A stretch of DNA of 64,000 nucleotides from Pseudomonas sp. RC10 (GTDB lineage: Bacteria; Pseudomonadota; Gammaproteobacteria; Pseudomonadales; Pseudomonadaceae), in the NCBI RefSeq assembly GCF_038397775.1, contig NZ_CP151650.1, positions 2,976,001 to 3,040,000 of the forward strand, written 5' to 3'. Within the stretch, counting starts at the first letter, position 1. The number at the start of each line of letters is the position of its first letter. The notes under the pieces are model-generated. The model was not told the origin of the DNA and ran no database searches. It saw only the letters and a list, made by a program, of their open reading frames with translations. The position numbers were made by a program, and so were the translations under genes. Below are positions 36,529 to 44,121 of this stretch, one piece after another.

Positions 36529-37821
36529 ATGAAAAACCTTTCAGTCTGGATCGTGATCGGGATGCTGCTGGGCGCCGCCATTGGCGGTTTTCTGCACCCC
36601 GTTTTGAGTGAGTCCACCGCACAGGTCGTGGTGTCCCAGTACTTGTCGATACTGACGGACCTGTTCTTGCGAGCGATCAAAATGATCATCGCGCCGTTGG
36701 TCTTTTGTGGCCTGGTGTCGGGGGTGGCCAACTTGCAGGACACACACGCCATTGGCCGCATGGGGCTGCGTGCGCTGGCCTGGTTTCTGTGCGCGTCGTT
36801 CATCTCCCTGCTGATCGGCATCCTGGCGTGCAATCTGCTTGATCTGGGCGGCGAGATGGCGAGTCACCTGCCCGTAGCTGCGGAGAGTTCAGGCATCAAC
36901 GTTGCGCCTTTCAACCTCAAGTCCTTCATCACAAACATCATTCCGCAGAGCGTGATCAGTGCGATGGCCAGCAACGATATTTTGCAGATCGTGCTCTTTG
37001 CATTGCTGTTCGGTATTGCCACCGCGGCGGTTGGCGGGCCGTTGAAAGTCAGGATCCTGGAACTGACGGATGCGGTCTTCGACATCATGTTGAAGCTCAC
37101 GGGTTACATCATGTGGTTGGCACCCCTGGGCGTCGGGGCCGCGCTGTGTTCCATCGTCACGACCCGTGGGCTCGGCGTGTTGGCGACCTACGGAAAACTG
37201 TTGGGCGGCTATTACTTCGCGCTGTTTCTGCTGGCATTGCTGTTGATCGGGGCAGGGCGGGTGATTCTGGGACCTCGGGTTTTTCACCTCTTGAGGCTGA
37301 TTCGTGATCCGCTGCTGATCGGCTTTTCGACGTCGAGCAGTGAGGCGACGTTCCCCAAGACCATCGAGCAATTGCAGCGTTTCGGGGTGTCGCGTCGGGT
37401 GTCCGGGTTCGTGCTGCCGTTGGGGTATTCGTTCAATCTGGACGGCGCGATGCTTTATCAAGCCTTTGCCGTCATTTTCATCGCCCAGGCGTTTCATATC
37501 GACATGACGTTCACCCAGCAGGTCGGGGTGCTGCTGGTGATGCTCTTGACCAGCAAAGGCATGGCTGGCGTTCCCCGTGCTTCTCTGGTGGTGGTCGCAG
37601 CCTCGTTGCCTTCGTTGGGCTTGCCAGCCTCCGGTTTGTTGCTGCTCCTGGGCATCGATCCGTTCTTCGACATGGGCCGTACCGCGATCAATGTGCTGGG
37701 CAACAGCATCGCCACGGCGTCAGTGGCGAAATGGGAGGGTGACCGTGGCGCTGAAACCGAGCCAGCACCGCCTGTGGGGCGGCCAGCGGGTCCGCACATC
37801 GAACCTCTTTCCAATGCATGA
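36529..37821 (+). CDS. Dicarboxylate/amino acid:cation symporter (DAACS family)
   Basis: 430-residue GltP/DctA-type secondary transporter in the inner membrane. It has 'DLFLRAIKMIIAPLVFCGLV' early, the serine-rich re-entrant loop 'FSTSSSEATFPKTIEQL', the substrate-site 'GYSFNLDGAMLYQ' and 'SKGMAGVPRASLVVVAASLP'. It lies between the DSD1-like and RidA genes and so probably imports the D-amino acid or related substrate degraded by the operon. The C-terminal ~30 residues are a cytoplasmic tail. The ATG has a weak ribosome site. Confidence 0.92.
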   Translation: MKNLSVWIVIGMLLGAAIGGFLHPVLSESTAQVVVSQYLSILTDLFLRAIKMIIAPLVFCGLVSGVANLQDTHAIGRMGLRALAWFLCASFISLLIGILACNLLDLGGEMASHLPVAAESSGINVAPFNLKSFITNIIPQSVISAMASNDILQIVLFALLFGIATAAVGGPLKVRILELTDAVFDIMLKLTGYIMWLAPLGVGAALCSIVTTRGLGVLATYGKLLGGYYFALFLLALLLIGAGRVILGPRVFHLLRLIRDPLLIGFSTSSSEATFPKTIEQLQRFGVSRRVSGFVLPLGYSFNLDGAMLYQAFAVIFIAQAFHIDMTFTQQVGVLLVMLLTSKGMAGVPRASLVVVAASLPSLGLPASGLLLLLGIDPFFDMGRTAINVLGNSIATASVAKWEGDRGAETEPAPPVGRPAGPHIEPLSNA

Positions 37822-37834
37822 AGGGAGAACATCA

Positions 37835-38224
37835 ATGAAAACGGTCGCGTCATCGCAACTGCCTGCGCCGGGCGGGCACTACTCGCAAGGGGTCGTTGCG
37901 GGAAACCTGTTATTCGTTTCCGGGCAACTGCCTTTCGATCCTGCGTCGGGCACGTTTGCGGAAGGCATCGACGCTCAATTCCTTCAAGCCATGGCAAACG
38001 TCGAAGCGGTATTGGTTGCGGCGAATGCCACCTTGGCGAGTCTGGTAAACGTGCACATCTTCCTCTCGGATGTCGCGCACTGGACCACCGTAAACCAGCA
38101 CTACGCACGGTTGCTGGGCGACCACAAACCCGCACGGGCGATCATTCCGTGCGGTGAACTTCACTACGGTGCATTGGTGGAAATCACCGCCATCGCCGAA
38201 CTCATCAACCCTGCACAGGAATAG
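37835..38224 (+). CDS. ridA: RidA-family enamine/imine deaminase
   Basis: 129 residues, trimeric YjgF/YER057c/UK114 fold. It has 'LLFVSGQLPFDP', 'QAMANVEAVLVAAN' and the active-site strand 'RAIIPCGELHYGALVEITAI', where Arg and Glu are the catalytic positions. RidA hydrolyses reactive 2-aminoacrylate released by PLP dehydratases, which fits the enzyme two genes upstream. ATG 37835 follows GGGAG by eight bases, 13 bases after the symporter stop. It may be a RidA paralogue rather than the housekeeping copy. Confidence 0.9.
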   Translation: MKTVASSQLPAPGGHYSQGVVAGNLLFVSGQLPFDPASGTFAEGIDAQFLQAMANVEAVLVAANATLASLVNVHIFLSDVAHWTTVNQHYARLLGDHKPARAIIPCGELHYGALVEITAIAELINPAQE

Positions 38225-38229
38225 CTGCC

Positions 38230-38910
38230 ATGAATACGATCCTTGATCCACGCCCACAACCTGTCCAGCCCTCAGCGCCGGTTGAACTGGTGTTGTTTGA
38301 TTTGCTGACCGCCTTGCTGGATTCCTGGACCCTGTGGAATACCGTGGCCGGTTCTGCGGAGAGGGGGCGGACGTGGCGTATGGCCTATTTGAAAGCGACC
38401 TACGGCTGTGGCAGCTACAGGCCTTATGAAACGCTGGTTGAAGAGGCTGCCATAGAGGTCGGTTTGGGGCCGCAGGCCGCGTCGAGTCTGGAGGCGCGTT
38501 GGGGTGAGTTGCAGCCGTGGCCAGAAGCCAAGGCGGTGTTGGCCCAGCTCCAGAAGCGTTACAAGCTGGGGATCGTGACGAACTGTTCGGAGAGGCTGGG
38601 CCGGATGGCAGCGGACCTGCTGGGCGTGCCGTTTGACGTGATCATCACGTCGGAACAGGCCGGCTTCTATAAACCCGACCCGGCGCCGTATCGGCTTGCG
38701 CTGGAAGTGGCAGGCGTCGCCCCCGCCAACGCGGTCTTTGTGGCGGGTTCTGCCTACGATCTGTTTGGCACGGAAAAGGTCGGCCTGCCGACCATCTGGC
38801 ACAACCGGATCGGTTTGACGGCTCCCGACGGGGCGCCCGCGCCTTTGATCACGCGGCCGACGCTGGAGACGCTGGCGTCAGATATTGCGAGCCTGGCAGG
38901 AGCGGATTAA
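38230..38910 (+). CDS. HAD-superfamily hydrolase with divergent motif I
   Basis: 226 residues. HAD Rossmann core with a C1-type helical cap (about 25-95). Motif I reads 'LFDLLTALLD': the nucleophilic Asp is kept, but the usual +2 Asp and +4 Thr are Leu and Ala. Motif II is Thr in 'GIVTNCSE', motif III Lys in 'YKPDP', and motif IV lies around 'AGSAYDLFG'. The lack of the +2 Asp is seen in haloacid dehalogenases rather than phosphatases. It starts six bases after ridA and closes the operon. The substrate is unknown. Confidence 0.85.
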   Translation: MNTILDPRPQPVQPSAPVELVLFDLLTALLDSWTLWNTVAGSAERGRTWRMAYLKATYGCGSYRPYETLVEEAAIEVGLGPQAASSLEARWGELQPWPEAKAVLAQLQKRYKLGIVTNCSERLGRMAADLLGVPFDVIITSEQAGFYKPDPAPYRLALEVAGVAPANAVFVAGSAYDLFGTEKVGLPTIWHNRIGLTAPDGAPAPLITRPTLETLASDIASLAGAD

Positions 38911-38951
38911 GAACGCTACCGGGCGGCAGTGCGTGCTCGGAGCTGACGTGC

Positions 38952-39273
38952 GTGGCAGAGCCAGGTGGTTCGGCGAGCAAGCGCTGGTCGTTAACCGCCA
39001 ATGGCCAGGCATTTTCCCGTTCCCGTCCGCTCCAGAATCCGGGTGACGTCGTTGGAAGCGACCCTGGCCAGCGGGGTCGCAGGATTAGGCATCATCATCG
39101 CGTCGGAATGGATGTGCCGCGCCTTTCTCGCGGACGGCTCACTCGTCCGACTTCTTCCGGATTACCGCCTGGACGCGGTGGACGTCCACGCGGTCTTCCT
39201 GAAAGGCCGCGTGCCGTCCAGCAAGGTGCGGATGTTCACCGAGTTTCTGATCGAGGTGCTGGCGAAGGCTTGA
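38952..39273 (+). pseudogene. LysR regulator remnant, C-terminal third, frameshifted
   Basis: The segment encodes the end of a LysR effector domain in two frames. 'RWSLTANGQAF' is in one frame, then 'RVTSLEATLASGVAGLGIII' and 'ADGSLVRLLPDYRLDAVDVH' continue in another, with the shift near 39005-39015. No DNA-binding domain is found upstream; the sequence begins shortly after the HAD gene. It ends about 110 bases before an intact LysR gene in the same direction. A decayed copy left by deletion is the simplest reading. Confidence 0.7.
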
Positions 39274-39382
39274 GGCTGACGGTCGATGGCATCGATTTCC
39301 GCAATGCGGACGCTCCATCGATCCGGATATGGGCATAACATGGCGCCATGTCATCTCTTCACTCACACGAGAACCCCTCACC

Positions 39383-40282
39383 ATGCTGGACAGCCTCAGC
39401 GGCATCATGGCCTTCGTGCAGGTCGCGGAAACCCGGAGCTTTACCGAAGCCGCCCGTTTGATGGAGATTTCATCTTCGGCGGTAGGCAAGAGTGTGTCGC
39501 GCATGGAAGAGCGCCTGGGTGTGCGGCTGTTTCACCGCAGCACCCGCAGCGTCACCCTGACCGCCGAAGGCGAGCTGTTTCTGGAGCGCTGCAAACGCAT
39601 CATTCAAGAGGCCGAGCAGGCGGAAATCGAGCTGTCGCAGTTGGCGGACGAACCGCGCGGCAAATTGCGCATCAGTGTGCCGTTGCAGAACACGCTGATC
39701 TTTCCGCTGCTGACCGGCTTCATGCAGGCGTACCCGCAAATCGAGCTGGACGTGGACCTGTCCGACCGCATGGTGGACGTGATCGAAGAAGGCTTCGATG
39801 CCGTGGTGCGCACCGGACAGCCATCAGACTCACGACTCATGGCGCGCAAGCTGGGGGAATACAAACTCGAACTGGTGGCGTCGCCGGAGTATCTCGCCCG
39901 CCGGGGCCGACCGACCCACCCGGATCAACTGCGCAATCATGCGTGCTTGCTGCATAAATTCCCTGCCAGCGGTTCTCTTGAGCGCTGGCCGGTGCGCGAT
40001 CCGGACGCCGACAGCGACCCTGAACTAGGTCGGGTCATCGCCTGCACAACCACTGACGCGCTGACCCACATGGCGTTGGAAGGGCTGGGCATTGCGTGTC
40101 TGGCAGACTTCTCGACGATTCAGGCATTGCGGGACGGCAAGCTTGAACGCGTGCTGCCGGAATTCACTGATCATCGAGGCTCGCTGTGGATGCTGTGGCC
40201 GTCGAGCCGCAACGCCACGCCGAAGCTGCGGGTGTTTATCGACTATTTCAAACAGCACATCGCGACGGTGGAGCAGCCCTGA
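39383..40282 (+). CDS. LysR-family regulator (CrgA-like) upstream of an ene-reductase
   Basis: 299 residues from ATG 39383. HTH 'SFTEAARLMEISSSAVGKSV' and 'RLFHRSTRSVTLTAEGELFL'. The effector domain contains 'VVRTGQPSDSRLMARKLGEY'. The following gene, 160 bases downstream in the same direction, is a XenB-like ene-reductase. A regulator-target relation is plausible though not divergent. The ribosome site is weak (GAGAA), and the in-frame 39329 start has none. Confidence 0.9.
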   Translation: MLDSLSGIMAFVQVAETRSFTEAARLMEISSSAVGKSVSRMEERLGVRLFHRSTRSVTLTAEGELFLERCKRIIQEAEQAEIELSQLADEPRGKLRISVPLQNTLIFPLLTGFMQAYPQIELDVDLSDRMVDVIEEGFDAVVRTGQPSDSRLMARKLGEYKLELVASPEYLARRGRPTHPDQLRNHACLLHKFPASGSLERWPVRDPDADSDPELGRVIACTTTDALTHMALEGLGIACLADFSTIQALRDGKLERVLPEFTDHRGSLWMLWPSSRNATPKLRVFIDYFKQHIATVEQP

Positions 40283-40342
40283 CGCGACGAAAGGGGATTA
40301 CAGCCGAATAGTCCGAATTGTTGTGACGGTTGGGCTGTTTAT

Positions 40343-40442
40343 CTCGTTCGGGAAAAGCCTTGTACTACCCGCCAGTGCCCAGGCCTGAAAGCGCTGGCTT
40401 TCGGGCGGGCAAGCGTCTTTTCCCTATCCGAACGAGGCAATC
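40343..40442 (+). promoter_or_regulatory. Folded leader overlapping the ribosome-binding site of the ene-reductase gene
   Basis: CTCGTTCG-GGAAAAG (40343-40357) pairs with CTTTTCC (40417-40423) and CGAACGAG (40429-40436), with a 5-base bulge. This makes a 15-bp outer stem. Within it, GCCAGTGC (40371-40378) can pair with GCGCTGGC (40391-40398), or CCCGCC (40368-40373) with GGCGGG (40404-40409); these two exclude each other. The right outer arm ends in GAG, part of the GAGG ribosome site before ATG 40443. It resembles a translation switch, but no known riboswitch class is recognised. Confidence 0.5.
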
Positions 40443-41549
40443 ATGTCCAAGCTCCATACCCCGGTCACCGTCGGCCCCTTCACGTTTTCCCACCGTGTCG
40501 TGCTGGCACCCCTGACCCGCATGCGTGCCGAAGAGGGCGCCCGTCCCGGCGCCTTGATGGCTGAGTACTACGCACAGCGCGCGTCCGAGGGCGGCTTTCT
40601 CATTGGCGAAGCGACCATCGCGGCGCCCAACGGCAACGGCTATCTCGGCGCGCCAGGCCTGTTCGATGACAGCCAGATCGCCGGCTGGAAACAGGTCACC
40701 GACGCTGTCCATGCCAAGGGCGCAAAAATCTTCCTGCAGCTCTACCACGCCGGTCGCCAGTCCAACAGCGAAGTGCAGCCCCACGGCAGCATCCCGGTCG
40801 GGCCGTCGGAAGTGCCCCACGGCGGGGTCGCTTACACCCAGGAAGGCTGGGTGCCGAACACCCCGAACCGCGCGCTGACCGTCGAGGAAATCGCTGAACT
40901 GGTCGAGAGCTTCCGCACCGCCGCCGAGCGTGGCGTGAAAGCCGGTTTTGACGGCGTCGAACTGCACGGCGCCAACGGTTATCTGGTGGATCAATTCCTT
41001 CAGGACAACAGCAACAAACGCACCGACAACTACGGCGGGTCCTTCGAAAACCGTGCGCGGTTTCTGCTGGAAGTGACGAACGCGCTGATCTCGGTCTGGG
41101 GTTCGAACCGCGTGGCCGTGCGCCTTGGCCCAAGCGGCACCTGGGGCGACATGGGCGATGCCGATCCGGAAGGCCTGTTCACTCACGTCGCCCAGCAACT
41201 GGCGCCGCTGAACCTCGCGTATCTGCACCTGATCGAGCCGCGCATCCTGGGCAACGTGGAAGATGAAAATGCTGACCCGGCTCCTGTTGCGGCACAGATG
41301 ATCCGCAAGCATTTCCCGGGCGTGATCGTCGCGGCAGGCGGTTTCGACGGCGAAGGCGCCGAAGCGATCATTCGGGCGGGCGATGCGGACCTGGTGGCGT
41401 TCGGTCGCCACTTCATCGCCAACCCGGACCTGCCGGAAAGACTGCGTCTCAAACGGCCACTGAACGCCTACGACCGTCCGACCTTCTTCGGCGGCACGGA
41501 AGTCGGCTACGTCGATTACCCGTTCTACGAAGCAGCCGCGGTGGTGTGA
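40443..41549 (+). CDS. Old-yellow-enzyme alkene reductase (XenB/NemA-like)
   Basis: 368-residue FMN-dependent, NAD(P)H-using ene-reductase. Flavin loop 'LAPLTRMRAEEGARPGALMA', active-site His/Asn in 'ELHGANGYLVDQFLQD', 'NYGGSFENRARFLLEV' and the C-terminal phosphate loop 'AFGRHFIANPDLPERL'. XenB- and NemA-type enzymes reduce activated alkenes, quinones, maleimides and nitro-esters. It is preceded by a LysR gene and a folded leader, and followed by a strong terminator, so it is probably monocistronic. It is one of three such paralogues within 10 kb. Confidence 0.94.
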   Translation: MSKLHTPVTVGPFTFSHRVVLAPLTRMRAEEGARPGALMAEYYAQRASEGGFLIGEATIAAPNGNGYLGAPGLFDDSQIAGWKQVTDAVHAKGAKIFLQLYHAGRQSNSEVQPHGSIPVGPSEVPHGGVAYTQEGWVPNTPNRALTVEEIAELVESFRTAAERGVKAGFDGVELHGANGYLVDQFLQDNSNKRTDNYGGSFENRARFLLEVTNALISVWGSNRVAVRLGPSGTWGDMGDADPEGLFTHVAQQLAPLNLAYLHLIEPRILGNVEDENADPAPVAAQMIRKHFPGVIVAAGGFDGEGAEAIIRAGDADLVAFGRHFIANPDLPERLRLKRPLNAYDRPTFFGGTEVGYVDYPFYEAAAVV

Positions 41550-41569
41550 CAGCCAAGCGGTGCAATCGA

Positions 41570-41601
41570 GCCGACAGCGATCCTTCGCTGTCGGCTTTTT
41601 T
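41570..41601 (+). terminator. Strong intrinsic terminator after the ene-reductase
   Basis: A perfect 11-bp stem, GCCGACAGCGA / TCGCTGTCGGC, with loop TCCT is followed by six T. It lies 20 bases after the stop codon. This is the clearest terminator in the window. Confidence 0.95.
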
Positions 41602-41665
41602 GTGGGTACGGCCCGCGGCCAGATGCGAACTCGACTTCGACGCGACCCGCTTCTGCCCGAAGGGC

Positions 41666-41700
41666 GTAGGAGCAAGCTTGCTCGCGATCGGCTGCGGAGC
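41666..41700. repeat. Pseudomonas REP element
   Basis: GTAGGAGCAAGCTTGCTCGCGA, a form widely repeated between genes in Pseudomonas, holds the palindrome GAGCAAGCTTGCTC (41670-41683). It is followed by 'TCGGCTGCGGAGCAGTCGCAAA', the usual companion sequence of this repeat. It lies between two convergent transcription units, the typical location. Confidence 0.8.
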
Positions 41701-41745
41701 AGTCGCAAATCCGGTGTCTGCGGTCTGTCTGGCACAACGCCCAAT

Positions 41746-41771
41746 AAAAAGCCCGATGGCAAGCATCGGGC
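41746..41771 (-). terminator. Intrinsic terminator of the MDR/MFS/ene-reductase operon
   Basis: Read on the minus strand, GCCCGATG and CATCGGGC form a perfect 8-bp stem with a 5-base loop followed by five T. It lies 26 bases beyond the stop of the quinone-reductase gene at 41798 and ends the four-gene leftward operon. Confidence 0.92.
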
Positions 41772-41797
41772 GTTGAGGGGGGAGGCGAGACGTCGCT

Positions 41798-42790
41798 TCA
41801 GTTCACAGTCACCACGATACGGCCAAGGTGCAGGTTCTTTTCCAGCTCACGGTGCGCCTCGACCATCTCGTCGAAGGTGAAGGTCTTGGCGATGACGGTG
41901 TGCAACACGCCGGACTTCAACCCCGCGAACACGTACTCGGTGGCCTTGCGTTGACGTTCCGGGTCGGTGGTGGTGCCAAACAGGTTGTAGCCGCGAATCA
42001 CCGGGGTCTTGGCGATGACCGTTAGCAGCGGCAACGGCGTGATGTCTTCGCTCAAGGCGCCGTAGATGAATACGGTTCCGCCGACGCGCAAAGCCTCCAA
42101 CAGTTTCGGGAAGGTGGCGCCGCCGACAGGCTCGAACACGATGTCGGCGCCGCGACCCTCGGTGATGCGGTTGACCGCGTCCACCAGGTCTTCTTCGTCG
42201 GTCACGATCACGTGGCTCGCACCGGCTGCCAGCAGTTGTTCGCGCTTGGCGCGGGTGCGGGTCAGTGCGACCGGAATGCCGCCCGCCGCCCGCACCACTT
42301 GCAAGGTGCCGAGGCCGACGGAGCTGGACGCGGCCGGTACGAGCACGACGTCGCCCGCTTTGAGCAGGTCGTTTTCGATCAGTGCGCCATAGGGCGTGAT
42401 GAACACGTTCCAGATGGCCGTGGCCTGTTCGTACGACACTGATTCCGGCAGTTTGACCACGGCGTGGGCGGGCGCCAGGACTTCTTCGCCGTACATGCCG
42501 TAATCGTTCAGCGAGAAAGACGGCACTGTGCTGACCCGATCGCCGACCGCGACGTGTTTGACGTCGGCACCGACGGCCGTGACAACACCGGCCGATTCGT
42601 AGCCCAGGCGGGCGGGGAGGTGGACCGGCTCAACGTAACTGCCTTGCCGCCACATGGATTCAGCGCGGTTCAAGCCGATGGCATGAACCCGGAACAGCAC
42701 TTCGGTCGCGGCCGGTGTCGGGGTTTCGATGGTTTGATAGCGCAGCACGTCAGGGCTGCCGTATTCGGTGAAATGGATGATGCGAGGCAT
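41798..42790 (-). CDS. Zinc-independent MDR oxidoreductase (quinone reductase-like)
   Basis: 330-residue medium-chain dehydrogenase/reductase. It has the GroES-like N-terminal domain ('HAIGLNRAESMWRQGSY', 'LGYESAGVVTAVG') and a Rossmann domain with 'VPAASSSVGLGTLQV' for NADPH. The structural- and catalytic-zinc Cys/His sets are absent, as in quinone oxidoreductases. ATG 42790 has GGAGA seven bases upstream. It is the last gene of a leftward operon with an MFS pump, an ene-reductase and a Gal80-like protein, which fits detoxification of quinones or enones. Confidence 0.9.
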   Translation of the reverse strand: MPRIIHFTEYGSPDVLRYQTIETPTPAATEVLFRVHAIGLNRAESMWRQGSYVEPVHLPARLGYESAGVVTAVGADVKHVAVGDRVSTVPSFSLNDYGMYGEEVLAPAHAVVKLPESVSYEQATAIWNVFITPYGALIENDLLKAGDVVLVPAASSSVGLGTLQVVRAAGGIPVALTRTRAKREQLLAAGASHVIVTDEEDLVDAVNRITEGRGADIVFEPVGGATFPKLLEALRVGGTVFIYGALSEDITPLPLLTVIAKTPVIRGYNLFGTTTDPERQRKATEYVFAGLKSGVLHTVIAKTFTFDEMVEAHRELEKNLHLGRIVVTVN

Positions 42791-42867
42791 GGGAATCTCC
42801 AGGGAAAGACAGGGGTAGGAAACAACGGTGCCCTCGGGAGCGGGCGATGACGGGAAAGGTGTGTGCC

Positions 42868-44079
42868 TCAGACGGCACACACCAGGGCTGCACTGCTCGA
42901 CATTTTTCGTCGGATCAGCAGGTGCAGCATCAGACCGGACAACTCACAGGCTGCCGCCACCCAACCCAGCGCAGTCACCGAGGCAAAGCTCAGTGTCAGC
43001 GAACCGAGGGCAGCGCCCAGTGAAAAACCCAGGTACATGAATGAGGCGTTGAGGGACAGCGCGATGGGCGTTCCTTTGAGACCGGCGATGCCGATCAGGC
43101 CCGCTTGCTGCGCCGGGTAAAACGACCAGTGGGCAACGCCCCACACCAGCACCCCAACCACGACCGGGACCAGCGCTTGATCGGCATGAAACGTATCGAC
43201 ACTCACGGACAGGATCACGAACGAAGCGATCATCGCCGTCAGGCAATAGGGGATGACCCGGCGCGCGCCGAGGCGGTCTACCAGCTTGCCGCCGACGATT
43301 ACACCCACGCCCGCGGCGACACCCCAGGCGAAGAACACGTACCCGACTTGCGCGCCAACCAACCGCGTCGTGTCGGTGATGAACAACGCCAAGTAGGTGT
43401 AAACGGTGTACGCACCCGTCGCCCAGAGCGTGGTCACCCATAGGCTGAGCAGAATGACCGGACGGCGGGCCGTGTCGAGTCGTTCGCGCAATGAAGCAAC
43501 CGGCAAGCCCTGACCAATGGCCGCAGGCAGCCCGATGATCAGGCCAAGACTGGCCAGTGCGGACAGCGCCGCCACCCCGGCGAAGGTCATCCGCCAGCCG
43601 AGGTGTTCCCCGACGATGGCGCCCAGCGGCACCCCGAACGCGACGGCGAGGGTGATGCCGCCGTTGACGATGGCCAGTGCCGTGCCCCGTTTGTCGGGAC
43701 CGGCAATCGCACCGGCCAGCGCATTGGCCCCCGGCACGAACAGCCCTGCTGTGAACGCCAGCAACACTCGGGCGATCATCAGCACCCAATAATTGGGGGC
43801 CACGAAGGCAATCAGGTTGGCCAGGGTGAAGCCAATCATCGTGACAATCATCAGCGTTCGGCGGCTGAACCGGCCCGTCAACGCCGTAAGGATCGGCGAG
43901 CTGAAGGCATACGCCAGCGCAAAGACCGTCACCAGTTGTCCGGCGGCGACGACGGTCGTCGCCAGGTCGGCGGCAATGTCTGGCAACAGCCCCGCGAGCA
44001 TGAAACTCTCGGTGCCGACGGCGAAGGTGCCCAGGGCCAGCCAATACAAGGGCACGAGTGAAATCGACGGGGTACTCAT
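42868..44079 (-). CDS. MFS efflux transporter, DHA1 family
   Basis: 403-residue, 12-helix exporter of the AraJ/NepI-type group. Signature 'LGTFAVGTESFMLAGLLPDI' and motif A 'LTGRFSRRTLMIVTM'. Helix 5 carries 'GVPLGAIVGEHLGWRMTF', the antiporter motif C region. It lies 42 bases after the ene-reductase gene and 77 before the MDR gene, with the same direction and common terminator, so it is part of the operon. The substrate is probably the compound that the neighbouring reductases handle, or its product. Confidence 0.9.
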   Translation of the reverse strand: MSTPSISLVPLYWLALGTFAVGTESFMLAGLLPDIAADLATTVVAAGQLVTVFALAYAFSSPILTALTGRFSRRTLMIVTMIGFTLANLIAFVAPNYWVLMIARVLLAFTAGLFVPGANALAGAIAGPDKRGTALAIVNGGITLAVAFGVPLGAIVGEHLGWRMTFAGVAALSALASLGLIIGLPAAIGQGLPVASLRERLDTARRPVILLSLWVTTLWATGAYTVYTYLALFITDTTRLVGAQVGYVFFAWGVAAGVGVIVGGKLVDRLGARRVIPYCLTAMIASFVILSVSVDTFHADQALVPVVVGVLVWGVAHWSFYPAQQAGLIGIAGLKGTPIALSLNASFMYLGFSLGAALGSLTLSFASVTALGWVAAACELSGLMLHLLIRRKMSSSAALVCAV

Positions 44080-44121
44080 CGGTGTGATCCTCCTGACAGT
44101 GAAGCGCTGATGACGCGGCGG

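Noticed and set aside
40343..40442. Known riboswitch (ZTP/pfl, guanidine) in the ene-reductase leader
   Set aside because: None of the conserved core sequences of these classes is present; only the base-paired architecture is supported.
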